64,000 bases of DNA from Astatotilapia calliptera (lineage: Eukaryota; Chordata; Actinopteri; Cichliformes; Cichlidae), in NCBI RefSeq assembly GCF_900246225.1, contig NC_039322.1:22657490-22721489 (forward strand), written 5' to 3'. The notes beneath the pieces were generated by a model, which saw only the letters and a list, made by a program, of their open reading frames with translations, was not told where the DNA came from and did not search any database. This document shows, piece by piece, positions 21,334 through 33,352 of the stretch. The position numbers and the translations under genes were made by a program. Position 1 is the stretch's first letter. Every line of letters starts with the position of its first letter.

Positions 21334-24300
21334 CAACAAATTGCGTAACATCTTGGACAGGCTCTTCAGAACATGGCAAATGACTCATACTTGGATCATT
21401 ATCTCTGCTGTCATCAATACAGCATTGAGACTACTCTTGTGGTATGCTAAAATGAGACTTGATTAGGGTCATCTTGACCGGATAACTTGAAATTTCAGTT
21501 TGTATACCAGTGCCAAAAGGCCAAAGACTCCTGTTTTTTCTATAATATGTTTGATTAAGTCATCTCATCAGCTTTTACAGAATGTATCAGTTTTAGAGAG
21601 CTTAAGTTTGTCAAGTTCCTCATGTCTTAAATTATTTTCAATAACAGATAGTGAGTGTTCGAGGGTTAGGAGACTAAGTGCTTTGCAAGCGTTCTTGTGT
21701 TTTTTAAAATTTCTTCTGTGGCAACACAGTTGAGGACAGACCAGGCTTGACGCCTTGAATTTTCTTCTTTGCTGGATGACGGACACCCCATTTGCCAGAT
21801 GCAAATAAAGTACTGTGTCAGGGCTCCTAACTCAACACAGCTCTTTATTTCTTTACAAAGTGCAGCTTTTCAGCTGAAGTGTTAATAGATGGGTAGGTCT
21901 CGGCAGAGAAAGTGATAGTCTTGAGGATAAGAATGAGTAATGCGTCTAACGGTAAGTTCCACTCAGAGGGTGCACATGAACTTTAACTCACACACTGAGA
22001 GGTTGACTTATGAAGTGGTAACTCATTTTAGAAATGCTAACTTCCAGCAAATGTGAACCGATTTACACTGATTCATGCAAACAGTGTGCTGTACGGAAAA
22101 CTACAGATTAAAAGAAAATTAATTTAAAAAAAACTGCAGATGAAACAAAACAGTGTTTTTCTGTTGAATAATCAAATAACTTAAATATGGCATAATCTTT
22201 TTCACAAAAGGGACACAATGGAGGTTTATAGCCTAACTTAAGAAACAGTTAACCACAGCAGAATTTTTAAGCTCTCAAATGATTTGTCACGATACTAAAT
22301 TGTAGAGACGGCACAGTAGTAAGAAAGAATTCATGTCCATTTGCAAGGCAAATTTCTCCTCTGGAGAAACATCCACATGTATAGTAAAGGAAACCTTTTT
22401 TCATATATTGAAAGTGAGAAATGACACACCTAAAGACAGCTGGAGGCTTTGAACAAAGCCTTAACCACATGTTGTAGGGTTTTGACAATATGAGGAACCA
22501 TTCACGTAAGAAATGGATGCACTATTATGGTATATCCAAGCATATTATAATGTCATCTTTGTTGAAATCTTTCCCTGCTAGTGTTCATTATTTTGAATGT
22601 GTACACTCTATACCCACTGCCATTTTTCTTGTTTCATTTATAATAAATTAATGTTCCACTACTTGCATGATAATATGCCAATGACTTTAGTCAAACAGTG
22701 TGGCCAAGCTGTACGATAAGCAGTTTGAGGCTACAGAAAAAAAAACAACAACATTCTAATACTGTTGATTTCATATTTGTAAACTGAGCTACACATGTCC
22801 AGAGGAAACTGGGAGAAGGGAAATGGAGCAAGTCTGTAATCTATTAAGCATTGTAGCTAGTGTGAAAGTTGGGAAAACGGGGTCTTTGTGAGATGAGACC
22901 ATTTTTTCCTTGTTGTGAAGTAGTTCTTAATCAAAGAGAAACAGGCTTAATGATGGCCGTCTGTGCCTACATTTTTTGCCACGATCCCTTAAAGAACAAG
23001 CTCTTGGCAGATGCCATTATGAGTGGGATTGTGTGTGTGTTTTCTCTCAAGTCTTGCGATTCACCACATTAACAGAAGACCCACACTCGTTTCTTGTTAA
23101 TGTGACAGCTGTGACATATTGTTTATGCATTGCTTGAAAAAGGCAGAGCAATACTCGTAGCACGTAAGTGAATTCTTCGTGTGATGTGTTGCCTCTATAG
23201 AAACACTCTCATTCCTGCACAATCCACTCTGTGAAGCATATTTTTACAGTTTTAATTAAAAAGATGATACTGATTTGAACTCTTATTCTGAATGCATTTG
23301 CCACATCAAAACTCAGGAGTTGGCAAAAAAATTAAAGACGAATAAACACAATCCATATATGAGGCCTGTTTCTCTACTGTAGCTTTGTGATTTAGGCCGC
23401 TCAGACAGGTGCAGTTTTACATGGAGCTCATGCATGGCTTTGCTTTAATGGTTAAAAATATGTATCTATTATTTAGATGAAATCTAAATTATATTAATCT
23501 TCTAATTTTAGCGTGTATGTTTGGTATTGTGTATGTATATTTGTGTGTGTAATCCAGTTCACAGAGTACAATGTAATCTTTGCTCATTATTTTTCCAAAT
23601 GAATGCATGTTTGCCACCGACAAACGCAGTCATCCTCATGAACAAACTTAAAAAATGATCTTGATGGACTGTTTAATACTCTGAATGATTAGATTATTTA
23701 TCACGTGGCATAACATCTATTCTAACGCAGGCTTGTTTGGCAAATAACATTTCCATAAGCGCCTGTGGTTTCCTCCCTGTTGCTTAGACAGATGTGTATT
23801 GTAAAAATGTGTTATCATTTGAATATAATTTGACGTGGCAGAAACGATAAATACACACAGGTTTGTGAATTTGAGGACCTTTGGCTGAAATCAACTTATA
23901 TTTTTCTCTTATGGCGTGCATGCTTTAAGTCTGACAGCTGAATATAGTTGACTACATATTATAATGCGGCTTTGGATGTTGGCTGTTGTTTGGCTGGGGT
24001 CGATGCCTTAGTACACACACATGAAGTCAGTCAGTCTCACAGAGCATCAGCCAGCACAATTTCTATGAGTTATGTTTCACTTGAGGGAGAGAGATAGGGT
24101 GACATGACTAAAACCCTGCCTTGCTCCCTGAAGGCGGCACATGTCAACCATCTTCTGGGGCCTTGTCAGCAGCCAAAAGGTTTTAATGGAACTGTGTTCT
24201 GGGATTTGCACATGTCGTCGGTCTTGTTCAAGAGAAGGAGAGTGTCGAGGGGGGGGAAGAGAGAAAAGAGACCTCTTTGAGTGTCAAGCCGATGAAAGGC

Positions 24301-27300
24301 GACACGGCGTCCGCCAACAAAATAGCTTCTTCAGTCTTCTTATCCTTCCCTGCCAACACACACAGATCCAAACTCAAATCGTCAGCTTCTCTTCCCGAGA
24401 TGTTCTCTGTAAGCTCGAGATAGGCTTGGGTGTTTGGTGATTGAACAGCCGGGTGCCTATTCTGAACTGCGCATCTTCATTTAACAGGCATAACACCTAC
24501 TGCTACAGAATGCAGTTCAGTTTTTTGCACTCGCTTGGCTCTACTACAGTTTTTTTTTTTTTTTTTCAAATTTCAGATACGCTCCTCAAATCAAGTATTC
24601 ATCAAAATATCTAACTGGGGGAACATTTACAACTGATTGCCAACCATTTTATCAAAGTAACATTATTTAAAATGCCGAGAACAAAATTAGCTTCCAAATG
24701 GAAGCACAGCCAGTTTTCCATCTGTTTATATTGTTTTAATGGCATTTGCTAAAGCCTGCCCCACTGACATGTGTGCCATTAAATGTGAATGATAAAACTT
24801 CCCCCTGAAAAACAACAAGCAGCTTGGCACATTTTTATGTATGTTCTGATTTTAACACTGAACATTTTAGAATATTTTTAAATAAAATCAGATACCACTG
24901 TTTTCTTTTGGAAATCCCCCTATGCTATACGGATAAGTGATTAATTTATTCATTTATTAAAGATAAAAGATTTTTTTTAATAAATTCAAACTTTTCTGCT
25001 CAATAATGATGGCATAAAAAGGCATTGCAAATGGAAAAAGAAAGAGTTGATGAAAGTCACTAAAAAGACATAACCCAGCCAGATTTATGACAGATTGTCA
25101 TGAATCTTAAAAGGATTATGCAGGTCAGAAAAAAAGAGGTGAAATTACTGTAAAACTCAGTGTGCCTTTCTCCTATTTTTCCCCCTCTCCTTTCTCACTT
25201 GGCTTTTAGCATGCTGATTTCTCAGCAGCCATTGACCACACATGACCCTGGATTTAGTATCGCTTCATGAAACCTGTGGGAGAGTTGAGTCTCGCATTCA
25301 TTTGTGCGACTCTACAGCTGTTACCGCAAAGCACTACATGTGGCTAATTACAAAGTGATTTCTCTTCAGGACTGTCCCACATTTGTCATCAGACATATCC
25401 CCCCGAGTGGCTCTCCCTAGAAAATGCCTTTGATTTTATTATAAAGAGAAAGCAAGTTAATGACAATTAACTCAGTATGATTACCTTTTTTTTTAAACAC
25501 CCAGGGGACATGCCTGCAGTGGTGTGTATCACGCTATGGTGGCATTTAAATGTGATGCCTCATGGTTATAAACTACATCTTGGCAGGACTGTGTTGCATT
25601 TAAGGCTGCAGCTAATAATTATTATTATCTTCTATTGTCAGTGATATATTGATTATTCCATAAGTCACCAAAATGTCAGTATTTTTTTTAAATGCCTAAT
25701 TTGAAGACAGGAAATCAACTTACAGCAACATACTATTGTCATCACAGAGTATTCTTGACATACTATTACATATAATGCAATAGCATGGCTAGTATAAGCT
25801 TAAACCTATACAGACGCCCTTTTACTAAGTGCTAGAAGGAAGTCTGTAATTAGTCGTTCTCTAGGATTGGTGTATTCAACAGGATTTTACTTAGAAGTGT
25901 GTTTAGGGATGATTGGGTAACTAAAATCTGTCTTAAACATAAATATAGAGCAAAAAAATACAGCTTCAGGCATTTATTTCAAGCACAGATTGAGTTTTTA
26001 AATCACCCTTTGAAATGCAGACCTGAAGCCTGTACTCAAAAATCTCCAGAGGGAATAAGCTGTGTCACAGTTTGTCTCTGTTCTGTTTTGAAATTTCTCA
26101 CGCCCTTCACTTCTGGCTTTGTTTAATTTCCTGCCCCCCCTGCACCACCTTGATTACTATCATTTCTGTTGAATTATCCAGTCAGCCCTCTTGGTATAGT
26201 TGCACTTCTCTGCTTGTCTTCCTTCCCTGTAAGATTGTCTCTGAGTGTGTTGTAGCCAAGCTTTCAAGCAATTTCTTACATTTTTAGCTCGTCAAGCCAA
26301 AAGCCTGTTGAGCTTATGCCTTGGCGTGACATCTAATGTCCGGCCATGAGAATCACCACTCCTGCCAAACTATTTGTCATATTCTAGTGAAACGTACATG
26401 CAGTGATCACCTAATGCATCTTCACCAAAACTGGGATCAAACTCACAGTTGTCAATCTTTTGGACTTTTTCATTTTTACAGCATAACTCTCATGAAACAC
26501 CAAATGATTGATGGCTTGAAATATCACTTTGCTACACATGTTGCATTAGATTGCAGTATTCTGTTAGATGATGATTGTGTAATGAATATGGAGAATATGA
26601 TCTTGTTAGTCGACACCCACATCAGGAAGGCAGGGTTGGGGCTCTCCTATCACCCCTATGTAGTCAAACTTAAGCACTTTGATTTGGTTTTGAACAAGAT
26701 TGATTTTCCTTGAATTTGACTTTATGATTTCTCTTTGAATTTTTATTTAAGTTCAATACAACCAAAAGTCGTGCAATATAACCAGCAAATTGCAAGGAAG
26801 TGTATCACTTTCTTTTCTGTACTTCAGACATATAACTTATAATAATCCATAAATTGCGAAGGATCATGAGCATGGTTAGACTGCTACGTCACTGATGCTG
26901 TCAAGCTATTTTATCAGCATAAAAGCAATTTCACTATTATTTAAATGTTTTTACGGTGTCACAAAACCTCGTCAGGTTAAAACTGCGCGCTCCAATGATG
27001 GTTCGTCCCTCTTCCAGTCATGGAAAGTGACTTTTTCAACCATTTATTTTGAATATTATCAGTTTGTTAAATGCTAATTAGTTGTTATTATTCCCAGTGA
27101 GCCGCATGGTTTCATAAAATTAACAAATGTAGTCATAAGGAAAGGTTATGGTGATATAAGTGAAAAGACTGTTAATATGATTATGCATATTTCCTTAAAT
27201 CTTTATTTACTATTTACTTAGGATCTGTGGCCAATTTTAGCTTTATGAACTGATTATAAAAGATGGACATAACCATTATGATGACACCCTTTAGTTCGGG

Positions 27301-28082
27301 GACACTCATTTTGAAGCCTTAAATTCAGCAGTAATTTTTGTCGTCTTGTTTTGTTGTGCCTAAATTTAAACCCTGCTTTTTTCATATTTTAGTCCAAAGT
27401 GAATACAAATTTCTGAAATAAGCAATATTGAAGGTTACCACCTAAGATCATAAACCGGTTAGGGAAGTGTAATGAGATCATAGACTAAGGAAGATAGTTT
27501 TCTTCTTAAATAATGTGGAGTAAATTAAGGAGGTGCAATTAAAAACAGCACAGGTTTATGGTACTTCTGCGTTGGATTCATTTTTCAGATTTAGAAGTTA
27601 CATTAAATCTTAACCTACAGTAAATAAACACTTTCAACTACATATTAGAAATCTTCATTTCCTACCTTACTGAGGTCATGTATTTACAATACCACAGTAG
27701 CTTCTTATATAATACAGCTTCTGTTTACTGTGATCAAAGCTTAAGAAAACATATATTTTACCTTTTATGCCCACATGTAGGTATTTTGGTAACCGTAGCG
27801 TTTTCAATCCATTTGAACCTTTCCTTAACATATAAACAGCATTTTCAAGTCACCGAAAATTAACCCTCTGAAAAAAATCTTTTCAGGATTATGATTTTCA
27901 GAAACTCTTTCTATTGAGAAATTGAGATTGTGTCTTGCAATGTCAAGAAAAAAGTCTTTGAAATCCCTTTTTTCTGCCATTTCTGGCTTTCCTGTTTTTT
28001 TTAAATGCTCTGGATTGTCCTCCAAAGAGTATTTTGCATTTTCATGTGGATGGCGATATTTTTCACAATCCTTGTTTAAAAA

Positions 28083-28083
<1 letters not shown>
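21334..28083. other. Long non-coding stretch, nothing recognised
   Basis: AT-rich sequence with poly(T) at 24551-24567 and a G-run at 24250. The longest open frames (for example about 125 codons at 26336-26713, plus) show no domain, have poor composition for a protein and no splice context I trust. No repeat family recognised. Some blocks are less AT-rich (24160-24400, 25180-25400) and could be regulatory; that is speculation. Confidence 0.4.

Positions 28084-28117
<34 letters not shown>
28084..28117. repeat. (TG)17 microsatellite
   Basis: Uninterrupted TG dinucleotide run of 34 bases. Confidence 0.95.
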
Positions 28118-28118
<1 letters not shown>

Positions 28119-30402
28119 ACATTTCCTTAGCATTCTAGCAGGGACAGAAAAATATTTATAGCAGTGATTTTAATTTTAACAGCCATCTAATGGCGTGTCT
28201 ACTTGACATCTCTTTAACCTCTGCACTAACTGATTAAGCTAGTTGGCAAAACACAGACTAGAAGATGGATCCAATTGAACCTTCCCAAAACACATCAGGT
28301 CAACATTTACTTTTGTACATTGTAATGACTTTTGCGGCAGATACTTTCTGTGCCCAGTGAGGAAACTGTTCCCACTTTCAAAACATCCAACCGATGTCCC
28401 TCAGAAATCACACAGTATCAAATTCAAAATGTTGTAATGAAGCGTTTTGAGGAATTGTCATTACTATCTGTTGTAGTTGCAATCTAATATGAACCTCCAA
28501 AACATGAAAGATGATACTGACTGGCCAGTGCTCAATATAAATGATATCATCAAATTTTCATCTCCGTCCACTTTGAACCAGAGCGCACACATACTTAAAG
28601 CTGCAGCACAAAACCTCCTTCAAACTCAAAGACGCTTGCCCAACTTAATGTCATAATCCTTTCCATTTCATCAGAGCTGCATAACTACCACCGTGACGGC
28701 CCAACTCGCTTACCCAGTGGAGAGAACACCCAACCATCCAGTCTCATCAGGTCTATTTATCAGAATGATCTCTCTAAAGTCATCTCTCCCCATCCCATCG
28801 GCCTACTTAAAGCCATGTCATATTAGTGCCCATAGATAGTCTACCTCATTCACATCACAACATCACTGTGCTTATTCACTCATTATAGAGTTAAGGGCAT
28901 CAACTCTGTCTTTACTGGGATTAATATAACCGGATACTTTGTCAACATGTATGAATATCTCCTCTGAAGAAACTTATCTTCCATTACATAACGCATTTAT
29001 GAAGCAGTGCTACTTTTTTTTGCTACTGACAAATGGCATACAAATGATTTTGCATTTGTATGCCTTCTATTTCTGATATAACTGTCAGAATAGTTTCTTA
29101 AAAGCTCCCTCGTGCATAATTTAAGCTCATTTAATGATGGTTGATTGTCACTCTGGCAGTTTGACTAAATGTTTCTGAATTCTGTGTTACATTTCAGAGA
29201 GACTTTTAATCCATATGCAGCCCATGTGACTTGTTCTGTGTCCCTTAACGATACCCGCTACCTCTTCCTTTCCTGTTATCCAGACATTCCTAAATGCATA
29301 TCCAAAGTCTTTTTTTTTTCTTTACCCAATCCACCTAATTACTGTCCCAAAGGGTTTTAGTCCTCGGATGAATTACAGTTTTCTCCACTTGCTTTGGAAA
29401 CATGCTTTTCCAAGTAGCAGGGGATAAGGCACCATGGTTGACTTAGAAAAGAGATCATACAGTGAGTGATCCTGCTAAATCCAGCAATGGGGGGGATGTG
29501 AGGCCAGAATATTCTCTGTTGCTGTTCTCATGGGAAGAATTTCTACCTTACATATAGTAGAATATTGATTCACAGTAACATGCATCTAGGGTCATTTGTT
29601 ATTCTATTTGTTTTCCATTAAGAAACATAATAAAGGACTCAAAGTACGGGGTAGTATTTACACACTAATGGTCCTTATTACTCTTCAGCAAGTCAGTGAG
29701 AGGTACAATAAATACTGTACAATTGGATATTTTTCTACATGCAAGTGGAGATGATTGAATATCAGCTAAATACTAAGAATAAGGGTCAGCGCGTGCAAGG
29801 AGACAGGATGTTGGCTAATCGAATGCTCAGTGGGTGTTTTTACCATTACCCTGGTGTACCATCATCAGCAAATGACAGGATAAGGGTACTTCAAATAAGT
29901 GTTGGGATAATAATATTTTAGAAAAACCCTCTAAAGATGGAATACTTTCTGCCCTATGAGAAATAAAACAAATGAAATGTGTGTTAGACACTAAATATGC
30001 TAATGCATTTTTCCTAAATCAGTTCTTTGTTCCTTAACATTTGGACTCCAGTACAGCTGCATTTGCACTTGAATGGCTTGAATTACAGAAATCCTTCCAA
30101 TCAGGCAGATTTGCAGCATTTTAACTGACACGAGCACTTCAGAAAACCTCCTCTCAGCAGGTTTGTCTTTTTAATTAAAGCCCCCCCTGCCGTTGCCCTG
30201 CTAGGTACCCATTTTGTTGCCATAGGAGCAGAATGTATCCCACATTTATGTTTCTATTATTTCTCATGCTGATTTTTAATCATTTTTGTTGTTCTTGTTT
30301 TGAGATGTGTCAGAGTTTTGAAGATTAGTGGAGATACCCTGAATATTCAGTATTGAAGGGGTACTAGTTAAATATTTGATTGTGACATCAAAGCATAGAT
30401 CC
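28118..30402. other. Non-coding stretch, nothing recognised
   Basis: No credible exon, RNA gene or repeat family seen. Confidence 0.4.
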
Positions 30403-30740
30403 TGTCATGGGCTCTAGTTTTTCATTGTCATAATTTGAACCACAGGTTCTGCACTGTTTGAAATTTCCTGATTCCAGTTTTTATTTCCTGGCTATTACTG
30501 TACATTGTGAGCATTAGCATTTTTGTTCATGCTATCTTTAACACTGTCAGTAGTTGGGTTCTTAATCTGTGTTTATCCCTCAGCTCCTTTGTGTATCCTT
30601 GTCTTGAACATTTCGTTTAGTGTTTTTATTCATGTTTATATGACTTATTTTCTGTTTTACTCTAAGGTTTTTTTTTTTGTGTCCGTGAAATCTTTGTTTC
30701 CTGTCTGTCCTTTCACGATATTCTGTTAATATCTGCTGTT

Positions 30741-30804
<64 letters not shown>

Positions 30805-31014
30805 ATGGCCCTGTCTTCCTTTTGGTCTTTGTGTCGTCTGTGTTGTAGTGTCTACGTTCCTGGTTCCGGATGCTTGAGTTCTCCTCCTTTCTTACTTTTT
30901 GTGTTTTGGGGCTTTTCCACTGTGTTTGGACGTACAGCACGCTTTAAGTTTGCACCCTCTGCTTCCTGCATTCTCAGTCTACTAATGATCTCTTCACAAA
31001 GCTATATCGTGACA
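30403..31014 (+). repeat. Degraded LTR-like repeat with an internal (TG)n
   Basis: It starts TGTCATGG and ends ATCGTGACA, the same type of ends as the element at 17080-17824 read on its minus strand (TGTCATGGTCC...). The interior has the same T-rich 'GTTTAT...CATGTTTA...CTGTTTT' texture. No target duplication is evident and a 59-bp (TG)n occupies 30744-30802. I call it a diverged relative; alignment would settle this. Confidence 0.35.
30744..30802. repeat. (TG)n microsatellite, 59 bp
   Basis: About 29.5 uninterrupted TG units, the longest dinucleotide repeat in the window and likely polymorphic. Confidence 0.95.
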
Positions 31015-32204
31015 CCTACTTGTCTAATAAACACACACATTTTGTTAAAACTCCAATCTATCAGTTTGTTACACAGACTGAGATAATCCTGATGTAACAA
31101 CATCAAAAGACTTTTCTCTAAATTGACACAACTCCTGCCAAGCCACTGAAGGAATTAGTCTGCTTTACAACAAGTGTGTTGTTAAATCTCGCTTACAGCT
31201 TTTCACTTTTTCTAAATGAAAATCTACAAATGAAATCAGTCAGCAGTAATAAAAGTAAAAAATACATATACATATTGTCAGTTGTATGTGGTAAATCTCA
31301 AGCTTTTAATGGCATGCTATTAATTATATATATTATATATATATATTATACATTATATATTAATTATCTTTTTTACAAATGTCTTGAGCAACCCCTGATT
31401 GATTAAATATCAGGGGTGGATAAAAATGCTACCAAAATGGGAAAGGCTGCAACAATTTATTGAAATGTGTAAAAGTAAATGTAAATACTCTAGATAAGGT
31501 AAGTGCAGAATTTGTACAATTCTAACAAGCTTGAAAGTCAATTTTTGGTGTAACTGCCTTTTGCAGTTTCTTCAAATGGACGCACTACATGCCATGCTGA
31601 AATATTCCCAGTTTGGGAATAATTCCTGTTTGGGAATCACCTTAAAAACATTGCCTGTCAAATTGTGCATATTTTGTAGATTCACAGTAATGGGAAAAGC
31701 TTTGATTAAACTTTGATTGAAGGTGGCTCTTATGTGTTAGCATATAGTAGCATACACATTTTGGACCAGGCTGTAAACAATGCTTATTATCAAAATCATG
31801 ACATCACATTTTGCAGGAGAGAAAAAAGCAAAATACTATAAAGCAGCCAAAGCAAGCAACAAAAAGAATCTTTTTGGACTGATGAAATTAATAATAATCC
31901 GATTGCACAAAGTCCAAAGGTTATATTAAAGCTATAATAAAATAACTATATATACACAGAAGAGTGAACAGCAGTAAAGAGAAATAATCAACCAATGAAA
32001 ACATGGTGGGGTAGGAAGTAACGGTCTTGTTTACCTTCCAGTATTGTATTCCTTGCCTAACCCTAAACTTGAAGACGGCAACAGGGGAACGCAAAAAGTA
32101 AGTAAAAATTAAGGTTCCAGAGACTTGAAGAATCAGACACACTGTCCTGGCAGAAAATGGTGGATCTTGTTGATCTTGCTTTTTCCCCCCTTCCTTTTGT
32201 TCCT
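31015..32204. other. Non-coding stretch with an AT-rich simple repeat
   Basis: A TA-rich block at 31320-31370 is made of ATATATT units. 31430-31920 has the feel of an old DNA-transposon relic on the minus strand (TTTGGTGTAACTGCC, later TTTTTGGACTGATGAAAT), but I cannot align it to a family with confidence. Confidence 0.3.
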
Positions 32205-32460
32205 CCTTGGGGTAGCTGTGGTTCAGGAGCTAAACTGAGTCCTCTACTAATTGCTGGTGGTTTGATCCCTGGCTGTCAAAGTGTCTTTAGGCAAGGTACT
32301 GAACCAACATTGCTCCCAAATTGTGTGCATGACTAGAAAAAGCACTTAACAGCACAGAATAAAAGCACTGTGTGAATGTGTGAGTGTGTGTTTGAATGTA
32401 GCTTATACTAAAAACACACTGAGCTTGCAGTTAGAGTAGAAAAGCACTCTATTTAATATG
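32205..32460 (+). repeat. Degraded tRNA-derived SINE
   Basis: The head retains GGTAGCTGTGGTTCAGGAGC and the B-box-like GGTTTGATCCC. It is followed by the same body wording as the copy at 37735-38018 (CTTTAGGCAAGGTACTGAAC, CATTGCTCCCAAATTG, GTGTGAATGTGTG) and a tail with AGAAAAGCACTCTAT. It is clearly the same family, more diverged and with internal changes. Confidence 0.65.
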
Positions 32461-33305
32461 TCATCAGTCTGTAAACACATTTACTGGAGATAGCAACTTT
32501 CAGTCAGTGTGGGGAATTTAAATTCTATACATGGTGCGCAAGAAATGCTTCCAAAATAATGTGATTCTACTTGTGATTCCTATACTACTGGCAGAATTCT
32601 GCTGTAGAGAGGGTCACCATCCTCTGCACCTGCTCAGGCTAATCACCCACTCAGAGACTAAGGGGTGAGAGGGCTGAGGGCAGAGAGCACACAAGCATGT
32701 GCCAACCTGAACCACCCACTTCACCTTCCACCTACATGTCTTCCTTACCCCTCCTGTCCTCTCTAACACACCCAGTGCCCTTTCTCCTCTTCCGTCCTGA
32801 TTTGATGCTGTTCTCTGCGGAGGACGAGCCTTTCTGCTGCAGGTGCCCTGGAGTAGAAAAATCATCAGAAATTCAAATGACTCGTCTCCGAAATGCACCG
32901 CAGAGTTGTCGCTCCCCTACTTTTACTAACTTTCTGTAATATAGCATGTGAATGCTTTGTTCCACTGGTATTCCCTTTACTCTGCTGTTCGTCTCACTCA
33001 ATTTCTTTGCGCATGCATCCACAGAGGTACATGCAAATGTGAATTAATTAGTATTGGCAATATTTATAGCTCCTCAGAAAAGCCTGAATAAAGTAATTTA
33101 AAAAATGTTCAACTTCAAGTAAAAGCACAGAAACATCACGGGCACACCAAAAGTAAAGGTGCTAATTCTTAAATAGCAGCCTACGGTTCTAAAGATAGAT
33201 AAAGTCAGTGGTACATATTTATCTATCAAAAAATAGATAACAAAAATAGACAGACGTCACTACTGCTATATTACTACATTTTGCAGTATTTTACTGTTCT
33301 TCTAA
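32461..33305. other. Non-coding stretch, nothing recognised
   Basis: No repeat family or credible exon seen. Confidence 0.4.
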
Positions 33306-33352
33306 ATCAAAATCAGAATCAGAATACTTTATTAATCCCAAAGGAAATTAGG
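33306..33352 (-). repeat. LINE 3'-end fragment with ATCAGA-type tail
   Basis: ATCAAAATCAGAATCAGAAT is followed by ACTTTATTAATCCCAAAGG. On the minus strand this is TTAATAAAGT followed by an ATTCTG tail, the usual 3' terminus of a teleost CR1/L2-type LINE. It has the same layout as 1105-1160. Confidence 0.55.

Noticed and set aside
27825..28161. Open frames on both strands across the (TG)17 tract
   Set aside because: The Thr-His or Val-Cys runs come from the microsatellite, and no domain is present.
30713..31086. Open frames on both strands across the (TG)n tract at 30744-30802
   Set aside because: They are simple-repeat artefacts inside an LTR-like repeat.
31430..31920. A possible further Tc1-type relic on the minus strand
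   Set aside because: Some wording fits (TTTTTGGACTGATGAAAT), but I could not follow a transposase order or find end repeats, so it was left unannotated.
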